Positions 27,894-38,036 are shown, counted from the stretch's first letter. The stretch: DNA of 64,000 nucleotides from Oceanobacillus polygoni (GCF_008304605.1 NZ_PIJY01000030.1:20580-84579); one strand, 5' to 3'. Notes: generated by a model not told the origin, from the letters alone. Made by a program: numbers and translations.

Positions 27894-29171
27894 ATGAAAC
27901 AAAAACCTCTCGCATTTCGAATGAGACCTGAATTAATCACAGATATTATCGGTCAAGAACATCTTGTCGGGGAAGGAAAAATAATAAATCGAATGGTACA
28001 AGCGAATCAATTAGCATCGATGATTCTTTTCGGTCCACCTGGAACCGGAAAGACTTCCATGGCATATGCCCTTGCTAAAAGTGTCGGTTTGCCAGTTAAG
28101 ATGCTGAATGCAGTCGCTGATAAGAAAAAGGATATGGAAATTGTAGTCGAAGAAGCAAAGATGATGGGACAGGTCGTCTTAATATTGGATGAAGTACATC
28201 GCTTAGATAAAGCAAAGCAAGACTTCCTACTTCCACATCTAGAAAGCAATTTAGTTACATTAATTGGCTGTACAACAAGCAATCCATATCATTCCATTAA
28301 CCCTGCAATTCGAAGTAGGTGTCATCTATTTGAACTGCACGGGCTAACACCAGAGAATGTCAAAACTGCGATTCGCCGTGCTTTAGTCAATGAGGAAAAC
28401 GGCTATGGAAATCGTGATGTAGTTATTTCTGATCCAGCCATTGATCATATCGCTAATTCTGCCAATGGTGATTTAAGATCTGCCTTAAATGGACTTGAAC
28501 TCGCAGTTTCTTCCACACCAGAAAACGTGGATAACCAAATCGTTATCGGGTTGGATACAGCTGAAGAATGTATGCAAAAGAAAAGCTTCTCACATGATAA
28601 AGACGGCGACGCACACTATGATGTGCTCTCAGCTTTTCAAAAATCGATTCGTGGTAGCGATGTTAATGCAGCTCTCCACTATTTAGGCAGATTAATTGAA
28701 GCAGGTGACTTAGATAGTATTGCCCGCCGAATGATTGTCATTGCCTATGAAGATATCGGTCTTGCAAATCCGCAGGCAGGCCCACGTGCAGTAGCAGCTG
28801 TTCAAGCAGCAGAAAGGCTTGGTTTCCCAGAGGCTAGAATACCATTAGCTGTAACAATTGTAGAGCTTGCGCTATCCCCTAAATCGAACACAGCATACAA
28901 AGCACTTGACGCAGCTTTATCCGATATTCGGAGCGGAAAAAGTGGTGATATCCCAGCACATCTAAAGGATTCACACTATTCAGGTGCAGCAAAGCTTGGC
29001 CGAGGGATTGACTATAAATATCCACATAACTATGACGGCGCCTGGGTTCAGCAACAATATTTACCGGATTCTATCAAAAATAAAAACTACTACCACCCAA
29101 AAGATAGTGGTAAATTCGAGCAAGCATTAAAACAAGTACATGACAAAATTCAGCGGGAGAATAAGAAATAA
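27894..29171 (+). CDS. rarA: replication-associated recombination protein RarA (MgsA/YrvN)
   Basis: 425 residues, AAA+ clamp-loader-like ATPase. It starts PLAFRMRPELITDIIGQEHLVG, has Walker A FGPPGTGKTS near residue 50, LDEVHRLDK (Walker B) and IRSRCHLFEL (arginine finger region). The C-terminal RarA tetramerisation domain contains SFHK/S-type DGDAHYDVLSAFQKS and DIGLANPQA motifs. It acts at stalled replication forks. AAAGGGAG precedes the ATG. It is divergent from cymR as in Bacillus. Confidence 0.95.
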   Translation: MKQKPLAFRMRPELITDIIGQEHLVGEGKIINRMVQANQLASMILFGPPGTGKTSMAYALAKSVGLPVKMLNAVADKKKDMEIVVEEAKMMGQVVLILDEVHRLDKAKQDFLLPHLESNLVTLIGCTTSNPYHSINPAIRSRCHLFELHGLTPENVKTAIRRALVNEENGYGNRDVVISDPAIDHIANSANGDLRSALNGLELAVSSTPENVDNQIVIGLDTAEECMQKKSFSHDKDGDAHYDVLSAFQKSIRGSDVNAALHYLGRLIEAGDLDSIARRMIVIAYEDIGLANPQAGPRAVAAVQAAERLGFPEARIPLAVTIVELALSPKSNTAYKALDAALSDIRSGKSGDIPAHLKDSHYSGAAKLGRGIDYKYPHNYDGAWVQQQYLPDSIKNKNYYHPKDSGKFEQALKQVHDKIQRENKK

Positions 29172-29256
29172 CGTATAATTCCTTTTCTATGCGGTAACAA
29201 TAGACTTAAAACATACAATCTATTGTTGTGCTACTATGAAAAAGGAGTTGAATATA

Positions 29257-29922
29257 TTGGTTAAAGTTAGACAAGATGCTTGGTCACACGAGGACGATTT
29301 ACTACTTGCAGAAACAGTGCTACGCCATATTAGAGAGGGCAGTACACAATTAAATGCATTCGATGAAGTTGGAGATCATCTAAATCGCACATCCGCAGCT
29401 TGCGGCTTCCGCTGGAATGCCGAAGTCAGATCAAAGTATGAGAGTGCTATTGACCTTGCAAAAAGACAACGAAAAGAGAAGAAAAGAGCAATGACTTCTA
29501 CGATAAAGAAAACGAGAGTTCCTGCGATTTCCTTGTCGACAGTAAACGAAGTAGTAGAAACAAATCTCGATAATAACTCTCTAGTTGTTGCAGAAGAACC
29601 AAACTTAAACATCGATATGATCATTCAATATTTAAGAGAATTAAAAAAGGAATCGAATGCTTCAAATCAATCAAAAGCAGCATTAGAAACGATTGAAAAG
29701 GAAAACAACATCTTAAAATCAAAAGTGCAAGAACTAGAAAAACAACTTTCCTCTACGGAAGATCAACTCGTTTCGATTCAAGAAGATTACCAGACTTTCA
29801 TTCAAATCATGGATCGGGCTCGTAAAATGACTGTACTTGATGATAAAGACAGTCGTTCAGCACCCGCTTTCCGTATGGACAAAAACGGTAATTTAGAGCA
29901 ATTAGCTCAAGGATCAAATTAA
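29257..29922 (+). CDS. RsfA-family transcriptional regulator
   Basis: 221 residues from TTG 29257, nine bases after AAAGGAG; an ATG 21 bases upstream lies before that site. The N-terminal Myb/SANT-like helix-turn-helix (DAWSHEDDLLLAETVLRHI, then NRTSAACGFRWN) defines the RsfA family. The C-terminal half contains a leucine-rich coiled coil (about residues 135-195). Bacillus RsfA tunes sigma-F-dependent forespore genes; this paralogue's targets are unknown. Followed by a strong terminator. Confidence 0.82.
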   Translation: MVKVRQDAWSHEDDLLLAETVLRHIREGSTQLNAFDEVGDHLNRTSAACGFRWNAEVRSKYESAIDLAKRQRKEKKRAMTSTIKKTRVPAISLSTVNEVVETNLDNNSLVVAEEPNLNIDMIIQYLRELKKESNASNQSKAALETIEKENNILKSKVQELEKQLSSTEDQLVSIQEDYQTFIQIMDRARKMTVLDDKDSRSAPAFRMDKNGNLEQLAQGSN

Positions 29923-29932
29923 TTTTTGGTAA

Positions 29933-29966
29933 GCAAAAGGGACCTTTTGAGAGGTCCCTTTTGCTC
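29933..29966. terminator. bidirectional terminator between the RsfA-like gene and 6S RNA
   Basis: GCAAAAGGGACC and GGTCCCTTTTGC form a perfect 12-bp stem with an 8-base loop; T-rich sides flank the G+C core in both directions. Confidence 0.8.
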
Positions 29967-30216
29967 TGTCCAGGATATTAACCATGGACGCTTGCGCTGT
30001 TATCTTTTATGTACTCGTTCAATCCCGATTGTGCCGTTCTATCTTGAGTTTTGATCCCGCTTTAGGCAGGTGGGTGCCCAGTTTTATAGGTATCAAGCTT
30101 CCTTGGATGTAAAATCAACAAGGCCTGCATTCACTATAAAAACACAATCAAGCTCCCAAGTATACAGTTGTTCGGTCAAAATACGTTGAATAGACGAACA
30201 CATCAGGATTGAAGAG
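29964..30216 (-). ncRNA. ssrS: 6S RNA (SsrS/BsrA-type)
   Basis: The 378-bp gap has no credible coding frame, but its minus strand begins TCCTGATGTGTTCG, like Bacillus 6S-1 RNA. It can fold as a long rod: GATTGTG pairs with CACAATC, TTTTTATAG with CTATAAAA, CTTGG with CCAAG, and the two ends pair weakly. The same position beside aspS is occupied by bsrA in Bacillus subtilis. 6S RNA mimics an open promoter and sequesters the housekeeping RNA polymerase. The ends are approximate. Confidence 0.75.
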
Positions 30217-30238
30217 ATGTTTGCTAATTTGTAAATTT

Positions 30239-30267
30239 ATCTTAACATATCGAAAGACTTTTTTCAA
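30239..30267 (-). promoter_or_regulatory. candidate promoter of 6S RNA
   Basis: Minus-strand TTGAAA (30267-30262), 17-base spacer, TAAGAT (30244-30239). This predicts a start near 30232, slightly upstream of the conserved 6S 5' region. Confidence 0.5.
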
Positions 30268-30299
30268 TATTTACAACTATTAAATTTTCACTTTTTAAT

Positions 30300-32075
30300 T
30301 TAATTAACCGTGTTTCTCTCTGAAAGTTTAATAGCAAGTTCATCTAGCTGTGCGTGACTTACTTCGCTCGGTGCATTCGTCATTAAGTCAGATGCAGATG
30401 CAGTTTTCGGGAACAAAATCGTATCCCGAAGGTTAGATCTGCCAGCAAGTAGCATGATAATACGGTCTAGTCCAAGTGCAATCCCACCATGTGGTGGCGC
30501 TCCGTATTCCAGAGCTTCAAGCAAGAAACCAAATTGTTCCCCCGCTTCTTCTTCTGTAAATCCTAACACTTTAAACATATGATCTTGCTGTTCTTTCTGA
30601 TAAATACGAATTGATCCTCCACCTAATTCGTAACCATTTAACACAAGGTCATAAGCATTTGCTCTTACATTAGCTGGATCGGTTTCTAATTTATCTAGAT
30701 CTTCTTCGACTGGTGACGTAAATGGATGATGCGCCGCAAAATACCTACCCAATTCCTCATCGTACTCGAGTAACGGCCAATCTGTTACCCAGAGGAAATT
30801 GAATTTCGATTCATCGATAAGCTCAAGCTGCTTTCCTAGCTTCAAGCGTAAAGCTCCAAGACTGTCAAAGACTACAGATGTTTTATCTGCTACAAATAAG
30901 AGCAAATCTCCATCTGTTGCTGTTGCTTTTTCCAAAAGACCAGCCTTTTCATCGTCCGTGATGAATTTAGCGATTGGTCCTTTTAATTCGTCTCCTTCTA
31001 CCTTCACCCAAGCAAGACCTTTAGCACCATACACTTTTACAAAGTCCGTTAATTTATCAATATCCTTACGAGAGAAGTTAGCAGCTTCGCCTTTTACATT
31101 TAAGAGTGCAACCTTCCCGCCTGATTCGATTGCTCCTTGGAAGACTTTGAAAGTTGACCCCGCTAATACATCTGAAACATGAATTAATTCAAGTCCAAAT
31201 CGTGTGTCCGGTTTATCGGAGCCAAAGCGATCCATCGCTTCATCATACGGCATTCGTTGTAAAGGAAGTTCCATATCGATACCTTTTACCTCTTTTACGA
31301 CCTGTTGCATCATTCTTTCCGTCATTTCCATAATTTCATCACTCGTTAAGAAAGAAGTTTCAATATCAATCTGCGTAAATTCTGGCTGCCTATCAGCACG
31401 TAAATCCTCATCGCGGAAGCATCTAGCAATTTGGTAATACTTTTCAAATCCACTCATCATAATGAGCTGCTTAAATAATTGTGGTGATTGTGGTAATGCA
31501 TAAAATTCACCTGGATGCACGCGACTAGGGACAAGATAATCTCGCGCTCCTTCTGGTGTACTTTTTGTCAATATTGGTGTTTCCATTTCTAGAAACTCAT
31601 TATCATTCAAGAAGTTACGAATGATTTGTGTTGTTTGGTGACGTAACTTGAATGTTTCCTGTAATGCATTTCTTCTAAGGTCTAGGTAACGATATTTCAG
31701 CCTGATATCCTCCGAAACATCCGTTTCGTCTTGAATTGCAAATGGTGGTGTTTTCGATTTGTTCAAAATAGTAACGGATGCTGCGAAAACCTCAATTGTT
31801 CCTGTCTTCATATTCGGGTTAACTGTTGATTCATCACGTTTAACGACTGTTCCTTGAACCTCTACCACGTACTCCGAACGAATCCGTTCCGCAATTTCTA
31901 ATGCTTCTTGTGATTTATCAGGATTAAATACCACCTGGACAACACCTGATTTATCACGTAAATCAATAAATATTAAACCACCTAAATCGCGCCTTTTCTG
32001 TACCCATCCTTTTAGGAGTACTTCCTCATTAATCATTGCTTCTGTTAATTTTCCTGTATAGATTCGTTCACTCAT
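30300..32075 (-). CDS. aspS: aspartyl-tRNA synthetase
   Basis: 591 residues, the bacterial-type length with a GAD insertion. N-terminal OB fold ([19 protein letters not shown]), class II motif 2 region [18 protein letters not shown], a GAD insert at about 290-420, and motif 3 [13 protein letters not shown]. Lies three bases after hisS and is cotranscribed with it, so it is under the same T-box. The bacterial type can also mischarge tRNA-Asn where gatCAB is present; not determinable here. Confidence 0.98.
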   Translation of the reverse strand: MSERIYTGKLTEAMINEEVLLKGWVQKRRDLGGLIFIDLRDKSGVVQVVFNPDKSQEALEIAERIRSEYVVEVQGTVVKRDESTVNPNMKTGTIEVFAASVTILNKSKTPPFAIQDETDVSEDIRLKYRYLDLRRNALQETFKLRHQTTQIIRNFLNDNEFLEMETPILTKSTPEGARDYLVPSRVHPGEFYALPQSPQLFKQLIMMSGFEKYYQIARCFRDEDLRADRQPEFTQIDIETSFLTSDEIMEMTERMMQQVVKEVKGIDMELPLQRMPYDEAMDRFGSDKPDTRFGLELIHVSDVLAGSTFKVFQGAIESGGKVALLNVKGEAANFSRKDIDKLTDFVKVYGAKGLAWVKVEGDELKGPIAKFITDDEKAGLLEKATATDGDLLLFVADKTSVVFDSLGALRLKLGKQLELIDESKFNFLWVTDWPLLEYDEELGRYFAAHHPFTSPVEEDLDKLETDPANVRANAYDLVLNGYELGGGSIRIYQKEQQDHMFKVLGFTEEEAGEQFGFLLEALEYGAPPHGGIALGLDRIIMLLAGRSNLRDTILFPKTASASDLMTNAPSEVSHAQLDELAIKLSERNTVN

Positions 32076-32078
32076 GCT

Positions 32079-33362
32079 CTATTTCCCTCCTAAAAGCCTT
32101 TCACTTAATTCCTCAATTAAACGATTTAACGGTAGTTCCATTTGTTCCCCTGTTTCCATTTCTTTCAGGTTAACCACTTGCTTTTCTATTTCTTCCTCAC
32201 CAAGAACTAAAACATATTTCGCCTGGTAACGGTCAGCGGCTTTAAATTGTGCTTTCATTTTACGACCTTGATAATCTCTATCCACTTGGATTCCATTCGT
32301 TCTTAGCTCATGTACAAGTCGTGTTGCTTCTTTTTCAACTTCTGAAGATCCCGTTGCAACGACAAAGCAATCTAGACTGTTATCAATTGGAATCGCAACA
32401 TTTTCTGCTTCAAGTGCCATGAGTAGACGTTCAAAGCCCATACCAAAGCCTATTCCAGGTGTTTCTGGACCACCAAGATCCTCAATTAAACCATTGTAGC
32501 GTCCGCCACCAGCAAGCGTTGTAATAGCACCAAAGCCATCCGCTTCACTCATGATTTCAAATGCAGTATGGTTATAATAGTCGAGACCTCGAACAAGATT
32601 TGGATCAACAACAAAATCGATATTCATTAATGTTAAATATGCTTGCACCTGTTCAAAATAGGTTTTCGATGCTTCATTTAAATAATCAAGAATCGATGGT
32701 GCTGTTTTCATTGTTGGGTGATCTCGATCTTTTTTACAATCTAACACACGAAGCGGATTTTGCGATAATCGTTTTTGGCAATCCGAACAAAGCTCTTCTT
32801 TATACGGTTCGAAGTGATTAACAAGCGCTTGTCTGTGATTATCTCTGCTTTCTTTATCTCCAAGTGAGTTAATCACTAGTTTTAATGACGTTAATCCCAA
32901 CTCTTTATAGACCGTCATCGCAAGGTCGATTACTTCTGCATCAACTGCTGGATCAGCACTACCAAGCACCTCTACACCAAATTGATTCAATTGACGCATC
33001 CGCCCTTTTTGGGGACGCTCGTAACGGAACATTTGTGCAAAATAGTATAATTTAACGGGTTGATTCGGATCACCGAATAACTTATTCTCAACAAAAGCCC
33101 TTGACACAGATGCAGTACCCTCTGGACGTAATGTCAGACTTCTCCCACCCCGATCTTCAAAGGTGTACATTTCCTTCTGAACGATATCTGTTGAATCTCC
33201 TACTCCACGTTGAAACACTTCCGTATGTTCAAATATAGGGGTGCGGATTTCTTTATAATGGAATCGATCACACACGTTTTTAATTTTATTTTCTGCATAT
33301 TGCCATTTAGCTGCATCCTTTGGTAAGATATCCACTGTACCTCTTGGTGCTTTCATACTCAT
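32079..33362 (-). CDS. hisS: histidyl-tRNA synthetase
   Basis: 427 residues. [10 protein letters not shown] at the start, class II motif 2 [25 protein letters not shown], the His-A motif [16 protein letters not shown], motif 3 [15 protein letters not shown], and a C-terminal anticodon-binding domain. AGGGGG precedes the ATG. First gene of hisS-aspS, behind the T-box leader. Confidence 0.98.
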   Translation of the reverse strand: MSMKAPRGTVDILPKDAAKWQYAENKIKNVCDRFHYKEIRTPIFEHTEVFQRGVGDSTDIVQKEMYTFEDRGGRSLTLRPEGTASVSRAFVENKLFGDPNQPVKLYYFAQMFRYERPQKGRMRQLNQFGVEVLGSADPAVDAEVIDLAMTVYKELGLTSLKLVINSLGDKESRDNHRQALVNHFEPYKEELCSDCQKRLSQNPLRVLDCKKDRDHPTMKTAPSILDYLNEASKTYFEQVQAYLTLMNIDFVVDPNLVRGLDYYNHTAFEIMSEADGFGAITTLAGGGRYNGLIEDLGGPETPGIGFGMGFERLLMALEAENVAIPIDNSLDCFVVATGSSEVEKEATRLVHELRTNGIQVDRDYQGRKMKAQFKAADRYQAKYVLVLGEEEIEKQVVNLKEMETGEQMELPLNRLIEELSERLLGGK

Positions 33363-33394
33363 CTCAAAACCCCCTGTTTCCTTAATAATTGTAA

Positions 33395-33660
33395 TGGTAT
33401 TAAAAAAATCCCGTCCCTTATATAAAATAAGGGACGGGATTTAACCCGCGTTGCCACCCTAGTTGATGCTAAATAAATAGCACCCGCTCTTCACAGTTAA
33501 CGCCTGCAAAACGTTCATACCTACTCTATTTCGATACAAAACCTCAGGAGCGTCTTTCATCAAGTCATCTGGGAAAATGCTTACAGCCAATGACATTTTC
33601 TCTCTATTCCAATGGTACTTGATTACTTTTTCCTTCAACGGTATTTATTGATTTATATAA
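33395..33660 (-). promoter_or_regulatory. T-box leader of hisS-aspS
   Basis: T-box AGGGTGGCAACGCGGG (33460-33445) is followed by a perfect 12-bp G+C-rich terminator (CCCGTCCCTTAT/ATAAGGGACGGG) and seven T (33404-33400). The upstream stem I has an AGAGAG bulge (about 33607-33602) and a GGCTG apical motif. The best specifier is GAC (33554-33552), in the context TGAAA-GAC, which matches the context of GCT in the alaS leader. GAC is an Asp codon. Confidence 0.88.
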
Positions 33661-33673
33661 TGGAATGTCTATT

Positions 33674-33702
33674 ATATTAAGCGGAACAGAATCGATTGTC
33701 AA
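33674..33702 (-). promoter_or_regulatory. candidate promoter of hisS-aspS
   Basis: TTGACA (33702-33697), 17-base spacer, TAATAT (33679-33674), with TATAAT overlapping at 33676-33671. The -35 box overlaps the stop codon of the small gene upstream. The start would be near 33665. Confidence 0.6.
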
Positions 33703-33872
33703 GCACGATTCAGCTTTTTCTTTAATAATTTGACATCCTCGATGGAGATACCTAATTCACTGGCAATTTCCAAATTCGTCCCTCTTCCTTCTAACTCTGT
33801 AAATCGATGCAAATCTGCTGATAAAATATCCTTCTGATTACCAATGTTCCACTGTTTTTCATTCATTCGCAC
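33699..33872 (-). CDS. small protein, YrzK-like
   Basis: 57 residues from GTG 33872, eight bases after AAAGGAGG; an ATG two codons later is possible. The sequence opens VRMNEKQWNIGNQKDI and ends ISIEDVKLLKKKLNRA, with a helix-turn-helix-like segment (NLEIASELGISIEDVK). Its position between the amidase and hisS matches yrzK of Bacillus subtilis. No signal or membrane segment. Function unknown. The strong ribosome binding site and clean stop support a real gene. Confidence 0.65.
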   Translation of the reverse strand: MRMNEKQWNIGNQKDILSADLHRFTELEGRGTNLEIASELGISIEDVKLLKKKLNRA

Positions 33873-33992
33873 GACGAACTCCTCCTTTAAAGATGAGTAT
33901 GGTATTCAATCTATCTCTAGCTTTGCCTTTAAAGTAGATTTTTATTATACTTGGTAAATGAAATATATTATTTAAGGTTAGGGAGGAACATC

Positions 33993-35054
33993 GTGCATTC
34001 AAGAAAAATTATATTATTCCTACTTATAGCTGTATTTTCCTTGCTATCGGAACCATATACCGTTCGTGCTGCTGAAGTTACCATAAATGCTTCCAATTTA
34101 AATGTCCGGAGTGGACCTGGTACTGATTATGAAAGCATTGGGAGAGTGGATACTGGTCAAACGTTTTCTGTCATCGAACAAGAAGACGATTGGGTAGAAA
34201 TAAAACTAGAGAATGAAACCGGCTGGATTAAGTTGGAATTCGTGACGCTTTCAGAATCTCAATCTAATGAAACAGAGGAAGAAGAAAGTGAAGTAGATTC
34301 TGATATGGACAGCATTGTCATTCAACAAGATAATACACAGCTTCGTGATGGTCCTTCCACAGATTATGCCATTGTTCATTTTGCAGAAAAAGATACTGAA
34401 ATGGAAGTTATTGCTTCTACAAATAATTGGTATGAAGTTGCAAATGACGAGATTACTGGCTTTGTATTGAAACGTCTCGTGGAACCAAAAAAGAATACAT
34501 CAAACAGCAATGTCTGGAAAGATAAAACAATCGTTATCGATGCTGGTCATGGCGGACGTGATGTAGGGGCGATTGGTGCATCAGAAACGTATGAAAAAGA
34601 TATTGCTTATTTAACAGCGCATGAGCTCGAGCAAGAACTCTTAGCACTTGGAGCGAATGTACTTCTCACTAGGGAGGAAGATGAATTCATTTCACTTGCT
34701 AGTAGGATTACCTACTCTAACATTGTCGATACAGATGCATTTCTAAGTATCCACTATAACAGCATCCCTGAATTTCCAGATGTATCTGGTATTGAAACCT
34801 ATTATTATGCGGATTATGCTGAAAAGCTAGCAGAAAACATCCAACAGGGGATTATTGAAGAAACAGGAGATCGAGACAGAGGCGCACATGAAGGTGATTT
34901 ATTTGTTATTCGACACAATCTCAAACCTTCCGTGTTGCTGGAGCTTGGCTTTATATCAAATCCTGAAAAAGAGGCTCAGCTGCAAACACAAGTTTATCAA
35001 CAGCAGCTAGTACACGGAATTTTACAAGGTCTAGCTAAAAACTTTGTAGAATAA
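33993..35054 (+). CDS. N-acetylmuramoyl-L-alanine amidase with two SH3b domains (YrvJ-like)
   Basis: 353 residues from GTG 33993, six bases after GGGAGG. Signal peptide of about 27 residues ending in RAAEV. Two bacterial SH3 domains (NLNVRSGPGTDYESIG and TQLRDGPSTDYAIVH) flank an acidic linker. The C-terminal Amidase_3 domain has DAGHGGRD, Glu in LTREED, SIHYNS and LLELGFISN, giving the zinc ligands and catalytic Glu. It cleaves the lactyl-amide bond of peptidoglycan outside the cell. Divergent from hisS. Confidence 0.93.
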   Translation: MHSRKIILFLLIAVFSLLSEPYTVRAAEVTINASNLNVRSGPGTDYESIGRVDTGQTFSVIEQEDDWVEIKLENETGWIKLEFVTLSESQSNETEEEESEVDSDMDSIVIQQDNTQLRDGPSTDYAIVHFAEKDTEMEVIASTNNWYEVANDEITGFVLKRLVEPKKNTSNSNVWKDKTIVIDAGHGGRDVGAIGASETYEKDIAYLTAHELEQELLALGANVLLTREEDEFISLASRITYSNIVDTDAFLSIHYNSIPEFPDVSGIETYYYADYAEKLAENIQQGIIEETGDRDRGAHEGDLFVIRHNLKPSVLLELGFISNPEKEAQLQTQVYQQQLVHGILQGLAKNFVE

Positions 35055-35071
35055 CAAATACTCACTTTTAT

Positions 35072-35113
35072 CCCAAAAAATAAGGGATGGCTGATGGCCT
35101 CCCTTATTTTTAT
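35072..35113. terminator. terminator between the amidase gene and dtd
   Basis: AAAATAAGGGA and CCCTTATTTTT flank a short G+C loop; T runs occur on both strands, so it can end the convergent transcripts from either side. Confidence 0.75.
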
Positions 35114-35116
35114 ACT

Positions 35117-35563
35117 TTATTTATCTTTGCTATCAATAATTAATGTAACAGGTCCTACATTTGTTAATTGTACATCCATCATTGCGCCAAACTCACCAGT
35201 TTCTACAGGGATTCCTTGCTCTTTAATCGAAGCATTAAAGGACTTGTACAGTTCGTTTGCAATTTCTGGCTTCGCAGCTTGTATAAAGCTTGGCCGCCTT
35301 CCTTTTCTTGTTTCTCCATACAGGGTGAACTGGGAAATCGATAAAATACTACCCCCGATATCTTTTAATGATAAGTTCATTTTTTTATTTTCATCTTCAA
35401 AGACGCGCAAATGAACAATTTTATTTACAAGATACTGAACATCATCAATGGTATCATCATGTGTGACCCCAAGTAGTACGACAAACCCATCTGCAATTTC
35501 ACCTATAATTTCATCGTTTACTGTTACACTGGCATCTTTTGCTCGTTGTATTACTGCCTTCAT
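35117..35563 (-). CDS. dtd: D-aminoacyl-tRNA deacylase
   Basis: 148 residues from ATG 35563 (GGAG upstream; the longer frame to 35590 has no ribosome binding site). It has the cross-dimer Gly-cisPro region ([21 protein letters not shown]) and SISQFTLYG that define DTD. It hydrolyses D-aminoacyl-tRNAs and Gly-tRNA-Ala. Located just after relA, as throughout Bacillaceae. Confidence 0.97.
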   Translation of the reverse strand: MKAVIQRAKDASVTVNDEIIGEIADGFVVLLGVTHDDTIDDVQYLVNKIVHLRVFEDENKKMNLSLKDIGGSILSISQFTLYGETRKGRRPSFIQAAKPEIANELYKSFNASIKEQGIPVETGEFGAMMDVQLTNVGPVTLIIDSKDK

Positions 35564-35600
35564 TATCAAAAGCTCCTTTAATCCAACCAATCAAAATAAT

Positions 35601-37802
35601 CTATTGAACGGTCCGTGTTACTGTATATACATCTCTAATTTGCTTAATTCGCTCAACGACCTTACGTAAATGTCCTGTGTTATGAATCAGTATCGTGATT
35701 TGTATGACGACGATTCTATTTCGGTCAGACTTGCCATTTACATGTGTCATATTTGTCTTCATCTCGTTAACAACCTGAAGAACCTCGTTAAGTAGGCCCC
35801 TCCGATCATATCCAGTAATTTGAATATCTACATGGTATTGTTTACGATCGGAGTTCCCTTCTTCCCATTCTACATGCAAATAGCGTTCCTTTGCTTCCTC
35901 GGTCTGTACATTAGGGCAATCTGAGCGGTGTACAGACACCCCTCTTCCCTTCGTAATATACCCAAGGATATCATCACCAGGAACCGGGTTACAGCATTTC
36001 GCGAGTCGAACAAGTAGATTATCGATTCCTTCTACCTTTACACCAGAATCCCTTTTATGCGATCGCTGTGGTTTCGTTTCCGTTTTGACTTCTTCTAAAG
36101 TTGCTTCTAAATCGCGTTCTTTTTGCTTCGTCTGTCTTATTTTTTCTGTCAGCCTTGTAGCGATTAATGCAGCTGTAATACCTTGGTAACCAACTGCTGC
36201 ATACATATCTTCTTCGCCTGTGAAATTGAATTTATCAAACACGCGTTGCATATTATCGGGTACAAGCACTTCCTTCGGTTCAATATTCAATGCCCGAATT
36301 TCTTTTTCGACAGCTTCCTTCCCTTTAATCACATTCTCTTCTCGACGCTGTTTCTTAAAAAACTGTTTAATTTTGCTTTTTGCTTGTGAGGTTTGTGTCA
36401 TCTTGAGCCAGTCTTGAGAAGGTCCGTAGGAATGCTTCGATGTCATTACCTCGACAATATCGCCATTTTGCAACTTGTAATCGAGTGGTTCCATTTTCCC
36501 GTTGATTTTAGCACCAATGGTTTTATTTCCAATTTCGGTGTGGATTTTATAAGCAAAATCAAGTGGAATGGAACCTGAAGGAAGTTCGATCACTTCCCCT
36601 TTTGGTGTAAAGACATATACCATATCGGAAAATAAATCAATCTTTAAAGATTCAATAAATTCTTCTGCATCATGTGTATCATTTTGCCAATCAAGAATTT
36701 CTCTGAACCACGTTAATTTTTCCTCAAAGGATTTCTTCCCACTCTTCACTTGCTTTCCTTCTTTATACGCCCAATGAGCAGCAATTCCGTACTCTGCGAT
36801 TTCATGCATCTCTTTTGTACGAATTTGTACCTCGAGTGGATCACCCTTCGGCCCAATCACAGTTGTATGAAGCGATTGGTATAAGTTTTGCTTTGGCATT
36901 GCAATATAGTCTTTAAATCTGCCAGGCATTGGTTTCCAATTTGTATGAATTATACCTAGAACCGCATAACAATCCTTTATGCTTTCTACTATAATCCGAA
37001 CGGCTAATAAATCATATATTTCGTTGAATTGCTTATTTTGCTTGACCATTTTTTGATAAATGCTATATAGATGTTTTGGACGACCAGACATCTCCGCTTC
37101 AATATTGACATCATTCAATTCGACAGCTAATTCCTGAATTACTTCTTTAATATATGATTCCCGTTCTTCACGTTTTTGCTTCATTAATTGAACAATACGG
37201 TAATATTGCTGTGGATTTAGGTAGCGTAAAGCCGTATCTTCCAATTCCCATTTAATTGTTGAAATTCCTAGACGATGAGCTAACGGTGCAAAAATTTCCA
37301 ACGTTTCATTAGAAATTCGACGTTGCTTTTCTGGAGGAAGGTGCTTTAATGTCCGCATATTATGCAGTCTGTCCGCAAGTTTGATCAAAATTACGCGAAT
37401 ATCCTTCGCCATTGCCACAAACATTTTTCGATGATTTTCAGCTTGTTGGACTTCCTTCGACTCGTATTTAATTTTTCCGAGTTTCGTGACACCATCTACT
37501 AACAGGGCTATCTCAACATTGAATGCTTGCTCTAAATCAGCAAGTGTCACTTCCGTATCCTCGACAACATCATGTAAAAAACCACCAGCGATTGTTTCCG
37601 CATCCATTTCAAGTTGAGTAAGGATACCCGCTACCTGAACCGGGTGGATAATATATGGCTCGCCAGATTTTCGAAATTGATCATGGTGGGCCTCGTTCGC
37701 AAAGTCATAAGCGCGTTGAATTAACGCCACATCCTCAGTAGCTAGATACTTTGTTGCCATATTGATAATGTCATTAATTGTTACATTTTCGTCTTTTGCC
37801 AT
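35601..37802 (-). CDS. relA: bifunctional (p)ppGpp synthetase/hydrolase RelA (Rel)
   Basis: 733 residues from ATG 37802, after AAAGGTG; an ATG nine codons earlier has no site. N-terminal HD hydrolase (HDVVEDTEV), a synthetase domain at about 230-350 (YQSLHTTVIGPKGDPLEVQIRT), TGS (VFTPKGEVIELPSGS), a zinc-finger region (RLAKCCNPVPGDDI) and a C-terminal ACT domain. It senses uncharged tRNA on ribosomes and drives the stringent response. Intact in all domains. Confidence 0.97.
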   Translation of the reverse strand: MAKDENVTINDIINMATKYLATEDVALIQRAYDFANEAHHDQFRKSGEPYIIHPVQVAGILTQLEMDAETIAGGFLHDVVEDTEVTLADLEQAFNVEIALLVDGVTKLGKIKYESKEVQQAENHRKMFVAMAKDIRVILIKLADRLHNMRTLKHLPPEKQRRISNETLEIFAPLAHRLGISTIKWELEDTALRYLNPQQYYRIVQLMKQKREERESYIKEVIQELAVELNDVNIEAEMSGRPKHLYSIYQKMVKQNKQFNEIYDLLAVRIIVESIKDCYAVLGIIHTNWKPMPGRFKDYIAMPKQNLYQSLHTTVIGPKGDPLEVQIRTKEMHEIAEYGIAAHWAYKEGKQVKSGKKSFEEKLTWFREILDWQNDTHDAEEFIESLKIDLFSDMVYVFTPKGEVIELPSGSIPLDFAYKIHTEIGNKTIGAKINGKMEPLDYKLQNGDIVEVMTSKHSYGPSQDWLKMTQTSQAKSKIKQFFKKQRREENVIKGKEAVEKEIRALNIEPKEVLVPDNMQRVFDKFNFTGEEDMYAAVGYQGITAALIATRLTEKIRQTKQKERDLEATLEEVKTETKPQRSHKRDSGVKVEGIDNLLVRLAKCCNPVPGDDILGYITKGRGVSVHRSDCPNVQTEEAKERYLHVEWEEGNSDRKQYHVDIQITGYDRRGLLNEVLQVVNEMKTNMTHVNGKSDRNRIVVIQITILIHNTGHLRKVVERIKQIRDVYTVTRTVQ

Positions 37803-37875
37803 GAAATCACCTTTACTAGCCGTCTGCATTATTTAATAATTGATATTCTTCAACAATAGTAGCACATCATTACGT

Positions 37876-37940
37876 AAAGTGAAACTTCGTTCAATGGGAG
37901 TTTACAGCCCGTTAATGCGTGAGAAAGCGCATTAACCCCT
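37876..37940 (+). repeat. short repeat related to 52260-52412
   Basis: AAAGTGAAACTTCGTTCAATGGGAG and CAGCCCGTTAATGCGTGA resemble the two ends of the longer sequence at 52260-52412. The middle is missing here. Gap between relA and apt. Confidence 0.5.
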
Positions 37941-38004
37941 GCTAAATATTTTTAATTATATGCTTTTCCGTAAAATGTGTCCATTGTGAAATCTCTATAA
38001 TAAG

Positions 38005-38036
38005 AGGTCTGACGATAAAATAGACGTCAGACCTTA
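38005..38036 (-). terminator. terminator after apt
   Basis: AGGTCTGACG and CGTCAGACCT make a 10-bp stem about ten bases past the apt stop; the 3' side CTTATTATAG is only weakly T-rich. Confidence 0.65.

Noticed and set aside
33395..33660. Gene-free stretch considered as a separate small RNA gene
   Set aside because: The T-box motif, terminator and stem I explain it fully as the hisS leader.
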